This document shows positions 9,197 through 19,200 of a DNA stretch of 64,000 bases, one piece after another. Both the position numbers and the translations under genes were made by a program. The first letter of the stretch is position 1. The number at the start of each line of letters is the position of its first letter. This DNA is from Leyella stercorea (GTDB taxonomy: Bacteria; Bacteroidota; Bacteroidia; Bacteroidales; Bacteroidaceae). The stretch covers positions 1 to 64,000 of the forward strand of contig NZ_JADYUF010000012.1 in assembly GCF_021531655.1 (NCBI RefSeq), in the 5' to 3' direction. A model generated the notes under the pieces. It was given only the letters and a program-made list of their open reading frames with translations. It had not been told where the DNA came from and ran no database searches.

Positions 9197-10624
9197 TTAG
9201 AACTCAGCGCTCTTCGGTGTACGTGGGAAGGGAATCACGTCGCGGATGTTCTGCATACCTGTCACGAAGAGGATGAGACGCTCGAAGCCGAGACCGAAGC
9301 CTGCGTGAGGGCATGAACCGTACTTGCGTGTATCGAGATACCATGTCATATCCTTCATCGGGATGTTGCGTTCCTCGATCTCGTTCATCAGTTTATCGTA
9401 GCTTTCCTCACGTACCGAGCCACCTATAATCTCACCAATCTGCGGGAAGAGTACGTCAGTGCCCTGAACAGTAGCGCCGCTCTTGCCGCCGAAACCAGAC
9501 TCCTCGGCATCTATCTTCATGTAGAATGCCTTGATAGCCTTAGGATAATTGGTCATGATAACGGGCTTCTTGAAGTGCTCTTCAACAAGGAAGCGCTCGT
9601 GTTCAGACGCAAGATCGTCGCCCCACTCGCATGGGAACTCAAACTTCTTGCCGTTCTTGATGGCCTCCTGCAGAATGCGTATGCCCTCAGTGTAGGGCAA
9701 ACGAACGAAGTCGGAGTTCAATACGCCATGAAGACGCTCAATGAGTCCCTTGTCAATCATCTTGTTGAGGAACTCGAGGTCGTCCTGACAGTGCTCCAAA
9801 GCCCAACGGATGCAGTACTTGATGAAGTCTTCCTCAAGATCCATAAGACCTGCGAGGTCGAGGAAAGCCACCTCAGGCTCAACCATCCAGAACTCAGCCA
9901 AGTGGCGCGGAGTGTTGGAATTCTCGGCACGGAAAGTCGGACCGAATGTGTAGATGGCTCCGAGAGCAGTGGCACCAAGCTCGCCTTCGAGCTGACCAGA
10001 CACAGTCAGCGATGTCTGCTTGCCGAAGAAGTCGTCGCTATAGTCAATCTTGCCATCGTCAGTCTTCTTCAGATTGTAGAGATTCTTGGTAGTTACCTGG
10101 AACATCTGGCCCGCACCCTCGCAGTCGCTGGCTGTAATGAGCGGTGTATGGAAGTAGAAGTAGCCGTGTTCGTGGAAGTATGTGTGTATGGCCATAGCCA
10201 TATTGTGGCGTATACGCATAACGGCACCGAATGTATTGGTGCGCAGACGCAGGTGAGCGTACTGTCGCATGTACTCAAACGACTGGCCCTTCTTCTGCAT
10301 AGGATAATCGCTGCCGCAGAGTCCGTATATCTCAAGGCTCTCGCACTGTATCTCTGATGTCTGGCCCTTGCCCTGGCTCTCTACGAGAGTACCTACGGCA
10401 CTGATGCAAGCACCCGTAGTTATCTGCTTGAGCTGCTCTGCATCGAACTTGGCGGGGTCAACAACAATCTGTATGTTCTTGATGGTAGAACCGTCGTTGA
10501 GTGCTATGAAGTCGACAGCCTTTGAGCTGCGGTGGGTCCGGACCCATCCCTTCACGTTGACGGTAGCGCCAAAGTCGGTGCGCTGGAGAGCGTCAACAAT
10601 CTTTGTTCTCTTTATTGTTTCCAT
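9197..10624 (-). CDS. asnS: Asparaginyl-tRNA synthetase
   Basis: This class IIb aminoacyl-tRNA synthetase of 475 residues charges tRNA-Asn. The N-terminal OB-fold anticodon-binding domain is followed by the class II core, with motif 2 ([15 protein letters not shown]) and motif 3 (GFGLGFERL) intact. The asparagine-specific form is favoured over AspRS by the overall sequence and length. It is followed by the strong terminator at 9099-9155 and preceded by a perfect 17-bp inverted repeat at 10694-10731. Confidence 0.96.
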   Translation of the reverse strand: METIKRTKIVDALQRTDFGATVNVKGWVRTHRSSKAVDFIALNDGSTIKNIQIVVDPAKFDAEQLKQITTGACISAVGTLVESQGKGQTSEIQCESLEIYGLCGSDYPMQKKGQSFEYMRQYAHLRLRTNTFGAVMRIRHNMAMAIHTYFHEHGYFYFHTPLITASDCEGAGQMFQVTTKNLYNLKKTDDGKIDYSDDFFGKQTSLTVSGQLEGELGATALGAIYTFGPTFRAENSNTPRHLAEFWMVEPEVAFLDLAGLMDLEEDFIKYCIRWALEHCQDDLEFLNKMIDKGLIERLHGVLNSDFVRLPYTEGIRILQEAIKNGKKFEFPCEWGDDLASEHERFLVEEHFKKPVIMTNYPKAIKAFYMKIDAEESGFGGKSGATVQGTDVLFPQIGEIIGGSVREESYDKLMNEIEERNIPMKDMTWYLDTRKYGSCPHAGFGLGFERLILFVTGMQNIRDVIPFPRTPKSAEF

Positions 10625-10693
10625 TATTTAATTGATTAATATTCAGTGTTTAATGTTTAATCAATAAAGAGTAATGCTTAATGTTGCATTGCC

Positions 10694-10731
10694 ACATATC
10701 TATATATGTAGCATTACATATATAGATATGT
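10694..10731. repeat. Perfect 17-bp inverted repeat between rluB and asnS
   Basis: Arms ACATATCTATATATGTA (10694-10710) and its exact complement (10715-10731) are separated by four bases. It lies in the 140-base gap between the rluB stop and the asnS start. Around it, TTAATGTTTAAT-like motifs occur on both sides in inverted orientation. It is AT-rich with no T-run, so it could be an operator, an attenuator-like hairpin or a member of a repeat family. Confidence 0.8.
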
Positions 10732-10764
10732 ACAACAAAAACATTAAACATTACTCATCAAACA

Positions 10765-12258
10765 TTATTCGAACGCTCCCATGCGCAGCATCTCCACTTC
10801 CTTCTCAGTGAGGAAGCGCCAGTCGCCACGACGGAGATTCTTCTTTGTAAGTCCTGCAAACTGTACGCGGTCGAGCTTCACTACGCGATAGCCGAGGTGC
10901 TCGAAGATACGGCGAACGATACGGTTCTTACCGCTGTGGATCTCGATGCCTACCTGGCTCTTGTCTGTATCGCTTGCATACTCGATAGCGTCTGCATGCA
11001 CCTCGCCGTCCTCAAGCTCTATGCCGTCAGCTATCTGCTGCAGGTCGTGAGCTGTAACGTTCTTGTCGAGGTAAACATGGTAGACCTTCTTCTTGAGGAA
11101 CTTAGGATGTGTAAGCTTCGAAGCCAGGTCGCCATCGTTGGTGAGCAGGAGCACACCGGTGGTGTTGCGGTCGAGACGTCCTACGGGATAGATGCGCTCG
11201 GGGCATACGTTCTTAACCAAATCCATTACGGTCTTGCGCTGCTGAGGGTCATCGCTTGTAGTAACGCAGTCCTTCGGCTTGTTGAGCAGCACGTACACTT
11301 TCTTCTCAAGATTTACCGGCTGATCGTGGAATTTGATCTCGTCGGTGCGCTTTATCTTTGTTCCGAGTTCGGTAACTACTTCACCGTTAACCGACACAAC
11401 GCCTGCCTGGATGAACTCGTCAGCCTCACGGCGCGAGCAAATACCGGCGTTGGCAAGGAACTTGTTGAGACGTATCGGCTCGTTGGGATCGATGTTCTCC
11501 TCCTTGTACTCGATACGCTTCTTCATGCTATACTTAGCATTGGGATCGTAATCGGCCGAACGCTGACGATAACCGCCCTGCTGATAGCCGCCACGCTGCT
11601 GATAACTGCCGCGCTGCTGGTATCCGCCCTGCTGGTAACCGCCACGCTGCTGGTAGCCGCCCTGGCGCTGATAGCCACCCTGACGAGGCTGATAGCCACG
11701 CTGCTGGTAGCCGCCCTGCTGCTTGTCGTCGCCTTCCTGATTGTTGTAGCGTGGACGATAGCCCTGCTGAGGACGCTGCTGATAGCCGCCCTGACGCTGC
11801 TGATAGCCGCCCTGGCGCTGCTGATAGCCGCCCTGACGGGGCTGGTATCCGCCCTGACGAGACTGATAACCGCCCTGACGCTGCTGGTATCCGCCCTGCT
11901 GCTGGTCGTCACTGTCCTGGTTGTTATAGCGTGGACGATAGCCCTGCTGAGGACGCTGCTGGTAACCACCCTGACGCTGCTGGTAGCCGCTCTGACGTGG
12001 CTGATAGCCGCCGTTAGATGAAGAACCACTCTGAAGGTTGCTGCCGAATCCTTCAGGACGGAAACCGCCATCCTCGCCCTGTGCCTGGCTTGTGCGCTCG
12101 GCATTGTACGGACGCTGTGTGTGGATGCGCGGACGACGTCCGGTTACACTGCGATACTCTCTCTGATAGTTTCCTGCGGGACGACCGTAGCTCTCGCTAT
12201 TGCCTGTAGTTTGATCCGCTGTTCTCTGTTCCTGACTCTTTTCCAATTCTGAATCCAT
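10765..12258 (-). CDS. rluB: RluB-type 23S rRNA pseudouridine synthase with long low-complexity N-terminus
   Basis: The C-terminal half is a pseudouridine synthase of the RsuA/RluB/E/F family. An S4 RNA-binding domain begins near residue 261 (RLNKFLANAG), and the catalytic Asp363 lies in GRLDRNTTG. The family normally has a short N-terminus. Here residues about 82-233 are made of GGYQQRQ-type repeats rich in Gly, Tyr, Gln and Arg, including a roughly 60-residue unit repeated twice (around 98 and 158, each with QGYRPRYNNQ). This tail is probably disordered and may bind RNA. Assignment to RluB rather than RluE/F is by family likeness only. Confidence 0.9.
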   Translation of the reverse strand: MDSELEKSQEQRTADQTTGNSESYGRPAGNYQREYRSVTGRRPRIHTQRPYNAERTSQAQGEDGGFRPEGFGSNLQSGSSSNGGYQPRQSGYQQRQGGYQQRPQQGYRPRYNNQDSDDQQQGGYQQRQGGYQSRQGGYQPRQGGYQQRQGGYQQRQGGYQQRPQQGYRPRYNNQEGDDKQQGGYQQRGYQPRQGGYQRQGGYQQRGGYQQGGYQQRGSYQQRGGYQQGGYRQRSADYDPNAKYSMKKRIEYKEENIDPNEPIRLNKFLANAGICSRREADEFIQAGVVSVNGEVVTELGTKIKRTDEIKFHDQPVNLEKKVYVLLNKPKDCVTTSDDPQQRKTVMDLVKNVCPERIYPVGRLDRNTTGVLLLTNDGDLASKLTHPKFLKKKVYHVYLDKNVTAHDLQQIADGIELEDGEVHADAIEYASDTDKSQVGIEIHSGKNRIVRRIFEHLGYRVVKLDRVQFAGLTKKNLRRGDWRFLTEKEVEMLRMGAFE

Positions 12259-12452
12259 AATTCTTTACTTTTTCGCCTCACGGCAAGTGACACCCATTCC
12301 CTCCCGTTTGTTGTTCTTTGTTTAGGATTTGGGAAGGATAGATGCACTTCTGTTCTTGAATAAAATTGTTACTTACTATTAATAGTCTATATTTTGAAAC
12401 CTGTTTTGCCAAGTGCCGCCATGTCGTGCGGCACGCAATACATAGGCCGAAA

Positions 12453-13799
12453 TTAGATGCCTGTATAGTTGTGCGGAGTGATGGCCATAAGCTCAGCCTT
12501 TACTGCGTCGCTTACGTTGAGTGTCTGTATGAACTCGTGTATGGTCTCTTCCGACATCTTCTTGTTGGTGCGTGTGAGTGCCTTGAGCGCCTCGTAGGGG
12601 TGCGGATAGGCCTCGCGACGCAGGATGGTCTGTATGGCTTCTGCCACGACTGCCCATGTGTTGTTGAGGTCTTCCTCTATCTTCTCGTCGTGGAGGATGA
12701 GCTTGCGCAGACCCTTGAGTGTGCTCTGCATGGCTATCATGCCATGACCGAAGGGCACACCGACGTTGCGCAGTACGGTAGAGTCGGTGAGGTCGCGCTG
12801 CAAGCGGCTTACCGGCAACTTCATGGCGAGGAACTGCAGCACTGCGTTAGCTATGCCGAGGTTGCCCTCTGAGTTCTCGAAGTCGATAGGATTAACCTTA
12901 TGCGGCATTGCCGACGAACCTACCTCGCCTGCCTTGATCTTCTGCTTGAAGTAGTCCATTGATATGTACATCCAGAAGTCGCGGTCGAGGTCGATGATGA
13001 TTGTATTGATGCGACGCATTGCATCGAACACCGAGCCAAGGCAGTCGTAGTTGCTTATCTGTGTGGTATACTGCTCGCGCTCGAGTCCGAGCTTCTCGCT
13101 TACGAAGCGATTGCCGAATTCTTTCCAGTCATACTGGGGATATGCCACGTGATGGGCATTGTAGTTGCCCGTAGCGCCACCGAACTTTGCTGTCATGCGG
13201 CACTCCTTGAGCTGGCGCAACTGCTCTGTAAGGCGGTATACGTATACCATTATCTCCTTGCCAAGGCGTGTCGGCGATGCCGGCTGTCCGTGTGTCTTGG
13301 CGAGCATAGGCACGTCTTTCCACTCGTCGGCATACTGCTGCAGCTGTGCGATAAGTTCCTCTACGAGGGGATAATATGTCTGCTCAAGAGCCTCCTTGAT
13401 TGAAAGGGGCACGCTGGTGTTGTTGATGTCCTGCGAGGTAAGGCCGAAGTGGATGAACTCCTTGTAAGCGTCGAGACCTCCAATCTTGTCGAATTCCTCC
13501 TTGATGAAGTACTCTACAGCCTTCACGTCGTGGTTGGTCACCTTCTCGATGTCCTTCACGCGCTGTGCGTTCTCCTCGTTGAAGTTGAGATAGATGCCGC
13601 GCAATGTTTCAAACAAGGCGTGGTCGAAGTCCTTGAGTTGCGGCAATGGCAACTCGCACAATGTAATGAAATATTCGATTTCTACGCGCACTCTGTAACG
13701 GATGAGTGCATACTCTGAGAAATAATCGGCAAGCGGCTCTGTCTTGCCTCTGTAACGACCGTCGATTGGTGAAATGGCTGTGAGCAAATCAAGTTTCAT
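12453..13799 (-). CDS. purB: Adenylosuccinate lyase
   Basis: This fumarase-superfamily lyase of 448 residues acts twice in purine synthesis, splitting SAICAR and adenylosuccinate with release of fumarate. The signature GSSAMPHKVNP is intact. The start MKLDLLTAISPIDGRY matches PurB of the E. coli type. A promoter element TAAATTTG lies 31-39 bases upstream of the start codon. Downstream, a 7-bp GC hairpin (12413-12434) without a strong T-run lies between it and rluB, so read-through into rluB is possible. Confidence 0.96.
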   Translation of the reverse strand: MKLDLLTAISPIDGRYRGKTEPLADYFSEYALIRYRVRVEIEYFITLCELPLPQLKDFDHALFETLRGIYLNFNEENAQRVKDIEKVTNHDVKAVEYFIKEEFDKIGGLDAYKEFIHFGLTSQDINNTSVPLSIKEALEQTYYPLVEELIAQLQQYADEWKDVPMLAKTHGQPASPTRLGKEIMVYVYRLTEQLRQLKECRMTAKFGGATGNYNAHHVAYPQYDWKEFGNRFVSEKLGLEREQYTTQISNYDCLGSVFDAMRRINTIIIDLDRDFWMYISMDYFKQKIKAGEVGSSAMPHKVNPIDFENSEGNLGIANAVLQFLAMKLPVSRLQRDLTDSTVLRNVGVPFGHGMIAMQSTLKGLRKLILHDEKIEEDLNNTWAVVAEAIQTILRREAYPHPYEALKALTRTNKKMSEETIHEFIQTLNVSDAVKAELMAITPHNYTGI

Positions 13800-13830
13800 A
13801 TACTGAAGTCTTTATAATATGATTTTTGTG

Positions 13831-13838
13831 CAAATTTA
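13831..13838 (-). promoter_or_regulatory. Promoter -7 element of purB
   Basis: The minus strand reads TAAATTTG, an exact TAnnTTTG match, 31 bases upstream of the purB start codon. The -33 region is weak. Confidence 0.5.
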
Positions 13839-13918
13839 CTAATTTAAATTGACAAGTGAATGCCGTATAGTGTTTTTTTAGACATTATTAAAGACAAAAG
13901 GAGCAAATGTGTATAAAC

Positions 13919-13965
13919 AAAAAAAATCCCCGCAGTCTCTCCGAAGAGAAGACCACGAGGAAACA
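13919..13965 (-). terminator. Terminator of tRNA-Val gene 1
   Basis: Immediately downstream of the tRNA on the minus strand, an imperfect hairpin has an inner GTCT-CTC / GAG-AGAC stem closed by a TTCG loop and outer CCTCG / CGGGG pairs. It is followed by a run of T residues. Confidence 0.8.
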
Positions 13966-13971
13966 CCCCTG

Positions 13972-14046
13972 TGGGCGTTGACGGATTCGAACCGCCGACC
14001 CTCTGCTTGTAAGGCAGATGCTCTAAACCAGCTGAGCTAAACGCCC
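13972..14046 (-). tRNA. tRNA-Val (anticodon TAC), copy 1
   Basis: The complement strand folds as a full cloverleaf. The acceptor stem GGGCGTT pairs with AACGCCC, the D-arm contains AGCTCAGCTGG, the anticodon loop is CTTACAA with TAC, and the T-arm contains GGTTCGAATCC. The CCA end is not encoded. A second copy with the same sequence is at 56361-56435, and the two share their promoter and upstream region. Confidence 0.96.
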
Positions 14047-14099
14047 TATTGCTTTATTCGTTGCTCTTAGCAGTATTGCTTAGTTCTTTAAAGCGAGTG

Positions 14100-14131
14100 C
14101 AAAGTTATGGCTTTTTTCTGTAACCTCCAAA
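14100..14131 (-). promoter_or_regulatory. Promoter of tRNA-Val copy 1
   Basis: On the minus strand TTTG (14128-14131), a 20-base spacer and TAACTTTG (14100-14107) match the Bacteroidetes sigma-70 consensus very closely. The element lies about 54 bases upstream of the mature tRNA and is conserved at the second tRNA-Val gene. Confidence 0.85.
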
Positions 14132-14224
14132 TGTTTTGAAAAGAATTTTACGAAAAACATGAAAAAATCTTGTTTTTCTGCGTTTTTTGCCCTGAAACAG
14201 CGTGTTTTGACATGAGTGTAAAAA

Positions 14225-14328
14225 AAATGTAGTCCTTTTGCCTTCCAAAAGGGCTCCTTTTAGTGTGCAAAAGGGCTCCTTTTGGAAGGCAAAAGGACTA
14301 CATTTGGAATGCAAAAGGACTACATTTT
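14225..14328. repeat. 22-bp palindromic array B (5 units)
   Basis: Units begin at 14225, 14247, 14269, 14291 and 14313. Cores are AAAAGGGCTCCTTTT and AAAAGGACTACATTT-like. The first and last units carry mirrored variants (AAATGTAGTCC at one edge, GGACTACATTT at the other). The spacers GCCTTCC and GGAAGGC are reverse complements. The array touches the ispF stop codon and lies 94 bases upstream of the -33 box of tRNA-Val copy 1. Confidence 0.92.
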
Positions 14329-14807
14329 CAGTCCTTCTCTATCAGAACGGTTGCGTAAGCCGATATTCCCTCCATTCTTCCGGTGAAACCAAGGCGCTCG
14401 GTAGTGGTTGCCTTTATCGACACATTGTCTATATCTGTGTTCATCACTTCGGCAAGACAGCGCTGCATTTCGGGTATGTGCGGATTGAGTTTGGGGCGTT
14501 CGGCGCACACCGTTGCATCGACATTGCCCAGGCGATAGCCCTTTGTGGCTATTAGCTGTATTGTCTTGCGCAGCAGAATCTTGCTGTCTACATTGAGTGT
14601 CTCGGCTGATGTGTCGGGGAAGTGATAGCCTATGTCGCGCATATTGGCTGCGCCGAGCAGCGCGTCGCATATTGCGTGTATCAGAACATCGGCATCGCTG
14701 TGGCCGAGAAGACCCAGTTCGTAGTCGAGCTTTATTCCTCCGAGCCACAGGTCGCGGCCCTCTACTAATTTGTGGACATCATATCCGAATCCGGTTCTTA
14801 TCTTCAT
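14328..14807 (-). CDS. ispF: 2-C-methyl-D-erythritol 2,4-cyclodiphosphate synthase
   Basis: IspF makes the cyclodiphosphate intermediate of the MEP isoprenoid pathway. The 159-residue product is of standard length. Metal ligands Asp10 and His12 (GYDVH) and the GHSDADVLIHAICDALLGAA region are intact. It is the last gene of a minus-strand series porU-porV-ispF, separated from porV by a 7-bp repeat tract. The stop codon abuts repeat array B. Confidence 0.96.
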   Translation of the reverse strand: MKIRTGFGYDVHKLVEGRDLWLGGIKLDYELGLLGHSDADVLIHAICDALLGAANMRDIGYHFPDTSAETLNVDSKILLRKTIQLIATKGYRLGNVDATVCAERPKLNPHIPEMQRCLAEVMNTDIDNVSIKATTTERLGFTGRMEGISAYATVLIEKD

Positions 14808-14812
14808 GAATT

Positions 14813-15043
14813 TTGAGTTTTGAGTTTTGAATTTTGAATTGTTGCCGTTGGCAATTTTGAGTTTTGAATTTTGAGTTTTGAATTGTTGCCGTTGGCAATT
14901 TTGAATTTTGAATTTTGAGTTTTCAAAACACCGAACTCTTTAACGTCAAAGCCGACTGTTCAAAACTCAAAACTAACAATTCAAAACTCAGAACTCTTAA
15001 CGGCAAAGCCGACAATTCAAAACTCAAAATTCAAAATTCAAAA
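14813..15043. repeat. Heptad (RTTTTGA)n repeat tract between porV and ispF
   Basis: About 230 bases consist of RTTTTGA 7-bp units, first on the plus strand and then, beyond about 14930, as the complement (TCAAAAY). This makes a large imperfect inverted repeat. Small GC hairpins interrupt it (TTGCCGTTGGCAA twice, and CGGCAAAGCCG-like forms). There is no coding potential. Confidence 0.88.
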
Positions 15044-15072
15044 CTCTTCAAGCGTCAGCGACGCTTGAAGAG
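15044..15072 (-). terminator. 13-bp perfect hairpin over the porV stop codon
   Basis: CTCTTCAAGCGTC, a three-base loop, and its exact complement overlap the last codons and stop of porV. On the minus strand it is followed by TTTTGAATTTTGA repeats rather than a clean T-run. It may act as a terminator or an mRNA 3'-end stabiliser. Confidence 0.55.
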
Positions 15073-16233
15073 GTCCTTTATTCCGTCCATATCGAACGCC
15101 AGGGTGAAGCGCAGTGTCTGGTCGAGGGGGTTAGACTTGGCTGTAGCTATGACGTAGCCGGCATCGAGCGAGAACACGTTCATCTTGAATCCGGCTCCTA
15201 CGGTGAAGTATTTGCGGTTGCCCTTGCTCTCCGACTCGTGATGATAGCCGGCGCGAAGGGTGAACTTGTCGTTGTAGGTGTATTCAGCTCCGAGGCTCCA
15301 CTGCACCTCCTCCAACTCCTCCTTGAATCCGCCGGGGGCGTCGCCGAAGCTCTTGAAGATACCGCTTATTGACGAAACGTCGTAGTAGTCGCGCTGAACG
15401 CGGTCGTCATAGTCCTGCGTGTCCTCACCTTCCTTCTGCTTCGGATGGGTTGGCACAAGCAGTTTGTTGGCATCGGCGGCAATGGTGAGACGGTTGTACT
15501 CGTCGAGCGGAATCATGAGCGAGGCTCCCAGACGCATGTTGGTAGGTATAAACTCAGCTCGGTCGTCGCCTCCGAAGGTTATCTTCGAACCGATGTTGGA
15601 TATGTTCAAGCCCAATCCCAACTGGCATTCACGCTGTCCGATGTTGATATAGTTTTGATAATAGGCGGCAAGGTCTACGGCAAATGCCGAACCTGGAGTA
15701 GTATCGTCGGTGGGATTGTACGTCAGGTCGGAGTATATCCAGCGTACTGCGGCTGCAATCGAGAACTTTTCGCTGAGCATAAGCGAGTAGGCTACGTCCA
15801 AAGACATCTCGTATGGGTTGATGGTCATTTGGTCTTCGCTCTCGTTAGAGCTTGTGAACACCTCGCCCAACGAGAAGTAGCGCAGCGAGCCTGACACTGC
15901 CGAGTAGTCGCCTATGCGATAATAGCCTACGAGATAGGCAAGGTCGATGTCGTTGACAAGGCTGCGCAGCCACGGCGTATAGTTCAGAGCCACACCGGCT
16001 CGCGATATCGTGAACGGATATTTGGCTGGGTTCCAGTACTGCGACACTACGTCCGGGTCGGTGGCAGCGCCCACATCGCCCATACCGGCGGCTCGTGCGT
16101 CGGGCGCAATGGTCTGCGATGTCACCGATGTCTTTACCGGGTTGAACATCTCTTTTTTGTAATCCTGAGCCGAAGCGTATGCCGACAGCAGCACGAAGGC
16201 TGCGAGCAGGATGTATCTTGTTCCATGTTTCAT
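15055..16233 (-). CDS. porV: T9SS outer-membrane protein PorV (LptO)
   Basis: PorV is the FadL-like outer-membrane shuttle that carries type IX cargo from the translocon to the attachment complex. The chosen start, at 16233, begins MKHGTRYILLAAFVLLSA, a clean signal peptide cleaved near ASAQ; an upstream in-frame ATG at 16272 would place 13 residues before it. The 392-residue protein contains the family region APDARAAGMGDVGAATDPDVVSQYWNPA (read in part) and many amphipathic strands. It follows porU by about 50 bases on the same strand, the usual porU-porV operon. Confidence 0.93.
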   Translation of the reverse strand: MKHGTRYILLAAFVLLSAYASAQDYKKEMFNPVKTSVTSQTIAPDARAAGMGDVGAATDPDVVSQYWNPAKYPFTISRAGVALNYTPWLRSLVNDIDLAYLVGYYRIGDYSAVSGSLRYFSLGEVFTSSNESEDQMTINPYEMSLDVAYSLMLSEKFSIAAAVRWIYSDLTYNPTDDTTPGSAFAVDLAAYYQNYINIGQRECQLGLGLNISNIGSKITFGGDDRAEFIPTNMRLGASLMIPLDEYNRLTIAADANKLLVPTHPKQKEGEDTQDYDDRVQRDYYDVSSISGIFKSFGDAPGGFKEELEEVQWSLGAEYTYNDKFTLRAGYHHESESKGNRKYFTVGAGFKMNVFSLDAGYVIATAKSNPLDQTLRFTLAFDMDGIKDLFKRR

Positions 16234-16285
16234 TCGTTGAAAGTTTTTATATTGTATATGCTTATTATGCAAACGACTTATTATT

Positions 16286-19200
16286 TTATTTATTGCCCAC
16301 TACTATCAGTTTCTTGGCTTTCGACATACGCGACGCTCCGTCGGACGCAAGACGTACACGGTAGAGATAGACTCCGGTGTCGAGCTGTTGGCCGTTGTCG
16401 AGTTTCAGATTCCAATCGACGGTATAGGCAGAGGCCGTTGACACTCCGCTCTCGTCGTGACGCCACAACAGTCTGCCGCTCATGTCGAGCACTTCGATGC
16501 GCACATCCACATTGCTGCCGGTGCGGTCGTTGGCTATGACGAATGTGGTAGAGGTTGATGCTGGGTTGTTTGTACACGAAATGCTGAACGTAGGTTTCAG
16601 TCCTCTTGCCACACGGAAGCGGAGTTCCTGCGTAGTGGGATTGTTTAGTATGTCCCAAGCGGTGAACTTCAGTCGGTGTTCGCCCTCCTCAAGTTGCGGC
16701 AGGCAGTAGTATGTAGAGCCTGTGGTGTACGATCCAAAGTCGTACTGGAAGTTGTCGTTGAGCGTATACGTCAATTCCGTCTTGCCGTCGATTACGAGTT
16801 GCATGTCGTGTCCCACTCCGGCTCCGGCTGCATTGATGCCGTCGCGGTCGGTTATCTCTGCCACAAAATACGGCGTCGGGTTCACTCTGTCGCCGTTCTG
16901 GAACGATGGCGAGTTAAGATAGCAGTACACCGATGGTCCGATGGAGTCGTTGTCGGCAATGTCGCTGCCTCCTACGGTGAAGCTGTTGCAGTAGCCGTTC
17001 ACCACCTTGGTGTGCGCATCGTCGATGGCAAAGACATTGATGAGTCCCTCCTCGTCCGAATAACTGATGTCCTTTGGAACTGCAAAGGTGAACTCAAACT
17101 TCCCGTCAACAACCTTACTTTCGCCATTATACAGCATTGCCTTGCGGTCGTTGAACTCCATGGGTTGGTCGGCTGCATTCTGATTGTTGTAGCATAGCAC
17201 CGTTTCGTTGCGGTCGCGCACCAAGAGCGTTGCCGTTCCGGCGAATGTCTCCATTCCTTCGATGTGGCCTTTCACCTTTACCAGCGCTCCGGCACGCATC
17301 GCTGCCTTGCCTCCCTTGGCTACGTCTACGTCGCCGATGGAGTCGATGACCATTAGCGGCCGGGGATTCCAGAGTCGCATTGCAGGGTCGCCGAGGAGCG
17401 AGAACTGGCGCGAATTTTCGGCAAGACGCTTGTATGAGGCGGTGTTCTTGGCTCGGCGCAACGCCTCACCGATAGGCAACGCGCGCCCGTCGTCGTCGTG
17501 CGAGAGCAAGAAACGCATCAACGGAGAGTGCAACTCGGCGTTGTATGTAGAATACACGGTGCGCGTCGAGCCGATGAATGCAGCCACTCCACCCTTGTCG
17601 TTGAGCACCGCCGTTACTCCGATATTGTCCACCGGGGCGTCGAAGGGCATAAAGTCGCAGCCTACTGTTACCCACAGCGGCATGTTGGTATTCGAAAATT
17701 CTCTGAAATCTTTAAGGAACAACACGTTCTCGTGCGAGAACTGGTGTTCCGAACCATGACCGGTGTAGTCCATTATGAGCGCACCCTTGTTCTGCTGGCG
17801 CATTATCGCCTTGCTGGCACCGGGATATGTCACTCCCGAAGTCTGAATAACGGCCGGATAAGAGTCCCACATCACCTTGTTGACACGCAACGCCGGATTC
17901 TCGGCTATCACCTGTTCGGCTACTACATCGGCATCCTTCATGTGGCGGTTGTCGTCGCCGTCGTCGCCCATGAACATTATTTCGTTGAGCCATGCTGCTC
18001 CTCCAGCATTCTTCATGTAGCTCTCTATCTTGTCAACCATTGTCTTGGCATCGGCAGCTGTAGTTACGGGGAATCGGCCAACTGCCACATCCACCTTGTC
18101 GACATACAACGGTCGCAGTCCTTCGCCGTCGTCGAGCATGCCGTAAAACGAATCGTCGACATAGCTAAGTCGCTTGTCGAACGACTCCTCGCTTTCGTAT
18201 GCCAGCAGATAATCGTCGGCTTTCATCTTCCGGCATTCTGATGTAAGCATACGGTTGTCCCACATGCAGCTGCCGAAAAGCACGAGATACTTGGGCTGGT
18301 CGGCTGCGGTTGTGGCACGGTCGTACAGCATCTTCAGATAACGGCGGTATGCCGAGGCGTCAGGCGTGCCGCTTGAGAACTCGTTGTACAACTCGTCGGC
18401 AGGCACAATGTTTACTCTCATGCCGTCGGTGTTCTCGTGCAGCTGCTTCAGACGACGTGCCTGGGCAAGCAGTTTTTGCGATGTGGGGATGATTATAACC
18501 ATGTCCGCCTGCGGGTCGGAATGGTGGTCCTGGTTGGTTATGGCGTAAACGTATTCGGGAACGGGCAGAGCGTCGGTGGCAAGATTGCCGAGCTGGTGGG
18601 GCGTATTCCACGTTAGCGACACGAAATCGAGTCGCATAGGTTCGCCATTGAGCACATGCAGACTGATGGTCTGGCGCTTTAGCGACTCGTCACACGCTAT
18701 GTCGTATGTGCCGCTACTCTGAAAACCGTACACATATAACGGTTCGCTCACCGTAGTATTGAGCGTACCGAGTCGACGACCGTTCAATCTTATCTCTACA
18801 GATGTGCTTCCTCCCGATGTAACATTAGCCATCAGGCGTCCCGTCAAAGCCTTTTCGGGGGCTTCGAAGGTCAGAACGAGCGAGTCGCCAGACTGCACCT
18901 GGCGCGAATCGTACAAGTTCCGGCCGCCATGATGCCAACTGAAACCGTCCACTTCGTACAGGTCGTGATAGTAATCGGCCGACGGATAGAATGTAGAAAC
19001 AAAATCGGCGGAATCTAATTTTTGCGGTTCGGTGCCGTCGTCGGTCAAGAAATAATAACCATAATCGGAATATGGGTTGCGTGTTCGGCGCATAGCGTCA
19101 TTGCTACTCCACGAAACCGGACCACGGGCAAACATCATTCGGCGCGAACCGATGGTACATGTCGGCACTTCATGAAGGTCGTCGGTAGCTATAAGATAGT

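Noticed and set aside
10897..12021. 374-codon plus-strand frame rich in Leu/Ala opposite rluB
   Set aside because: It is the complement of the GGYQQRQ repeats and the pseudouridine synthase core; its hydrophobic look is due to the repeat composition.
14225..14328. CRISPR-like look of the 22-bp palindromic arrays
   Set aside because: Repeats are only 15 bp with 7-base spacers, far too short for CRISPR, and no cas genes or leader are present.
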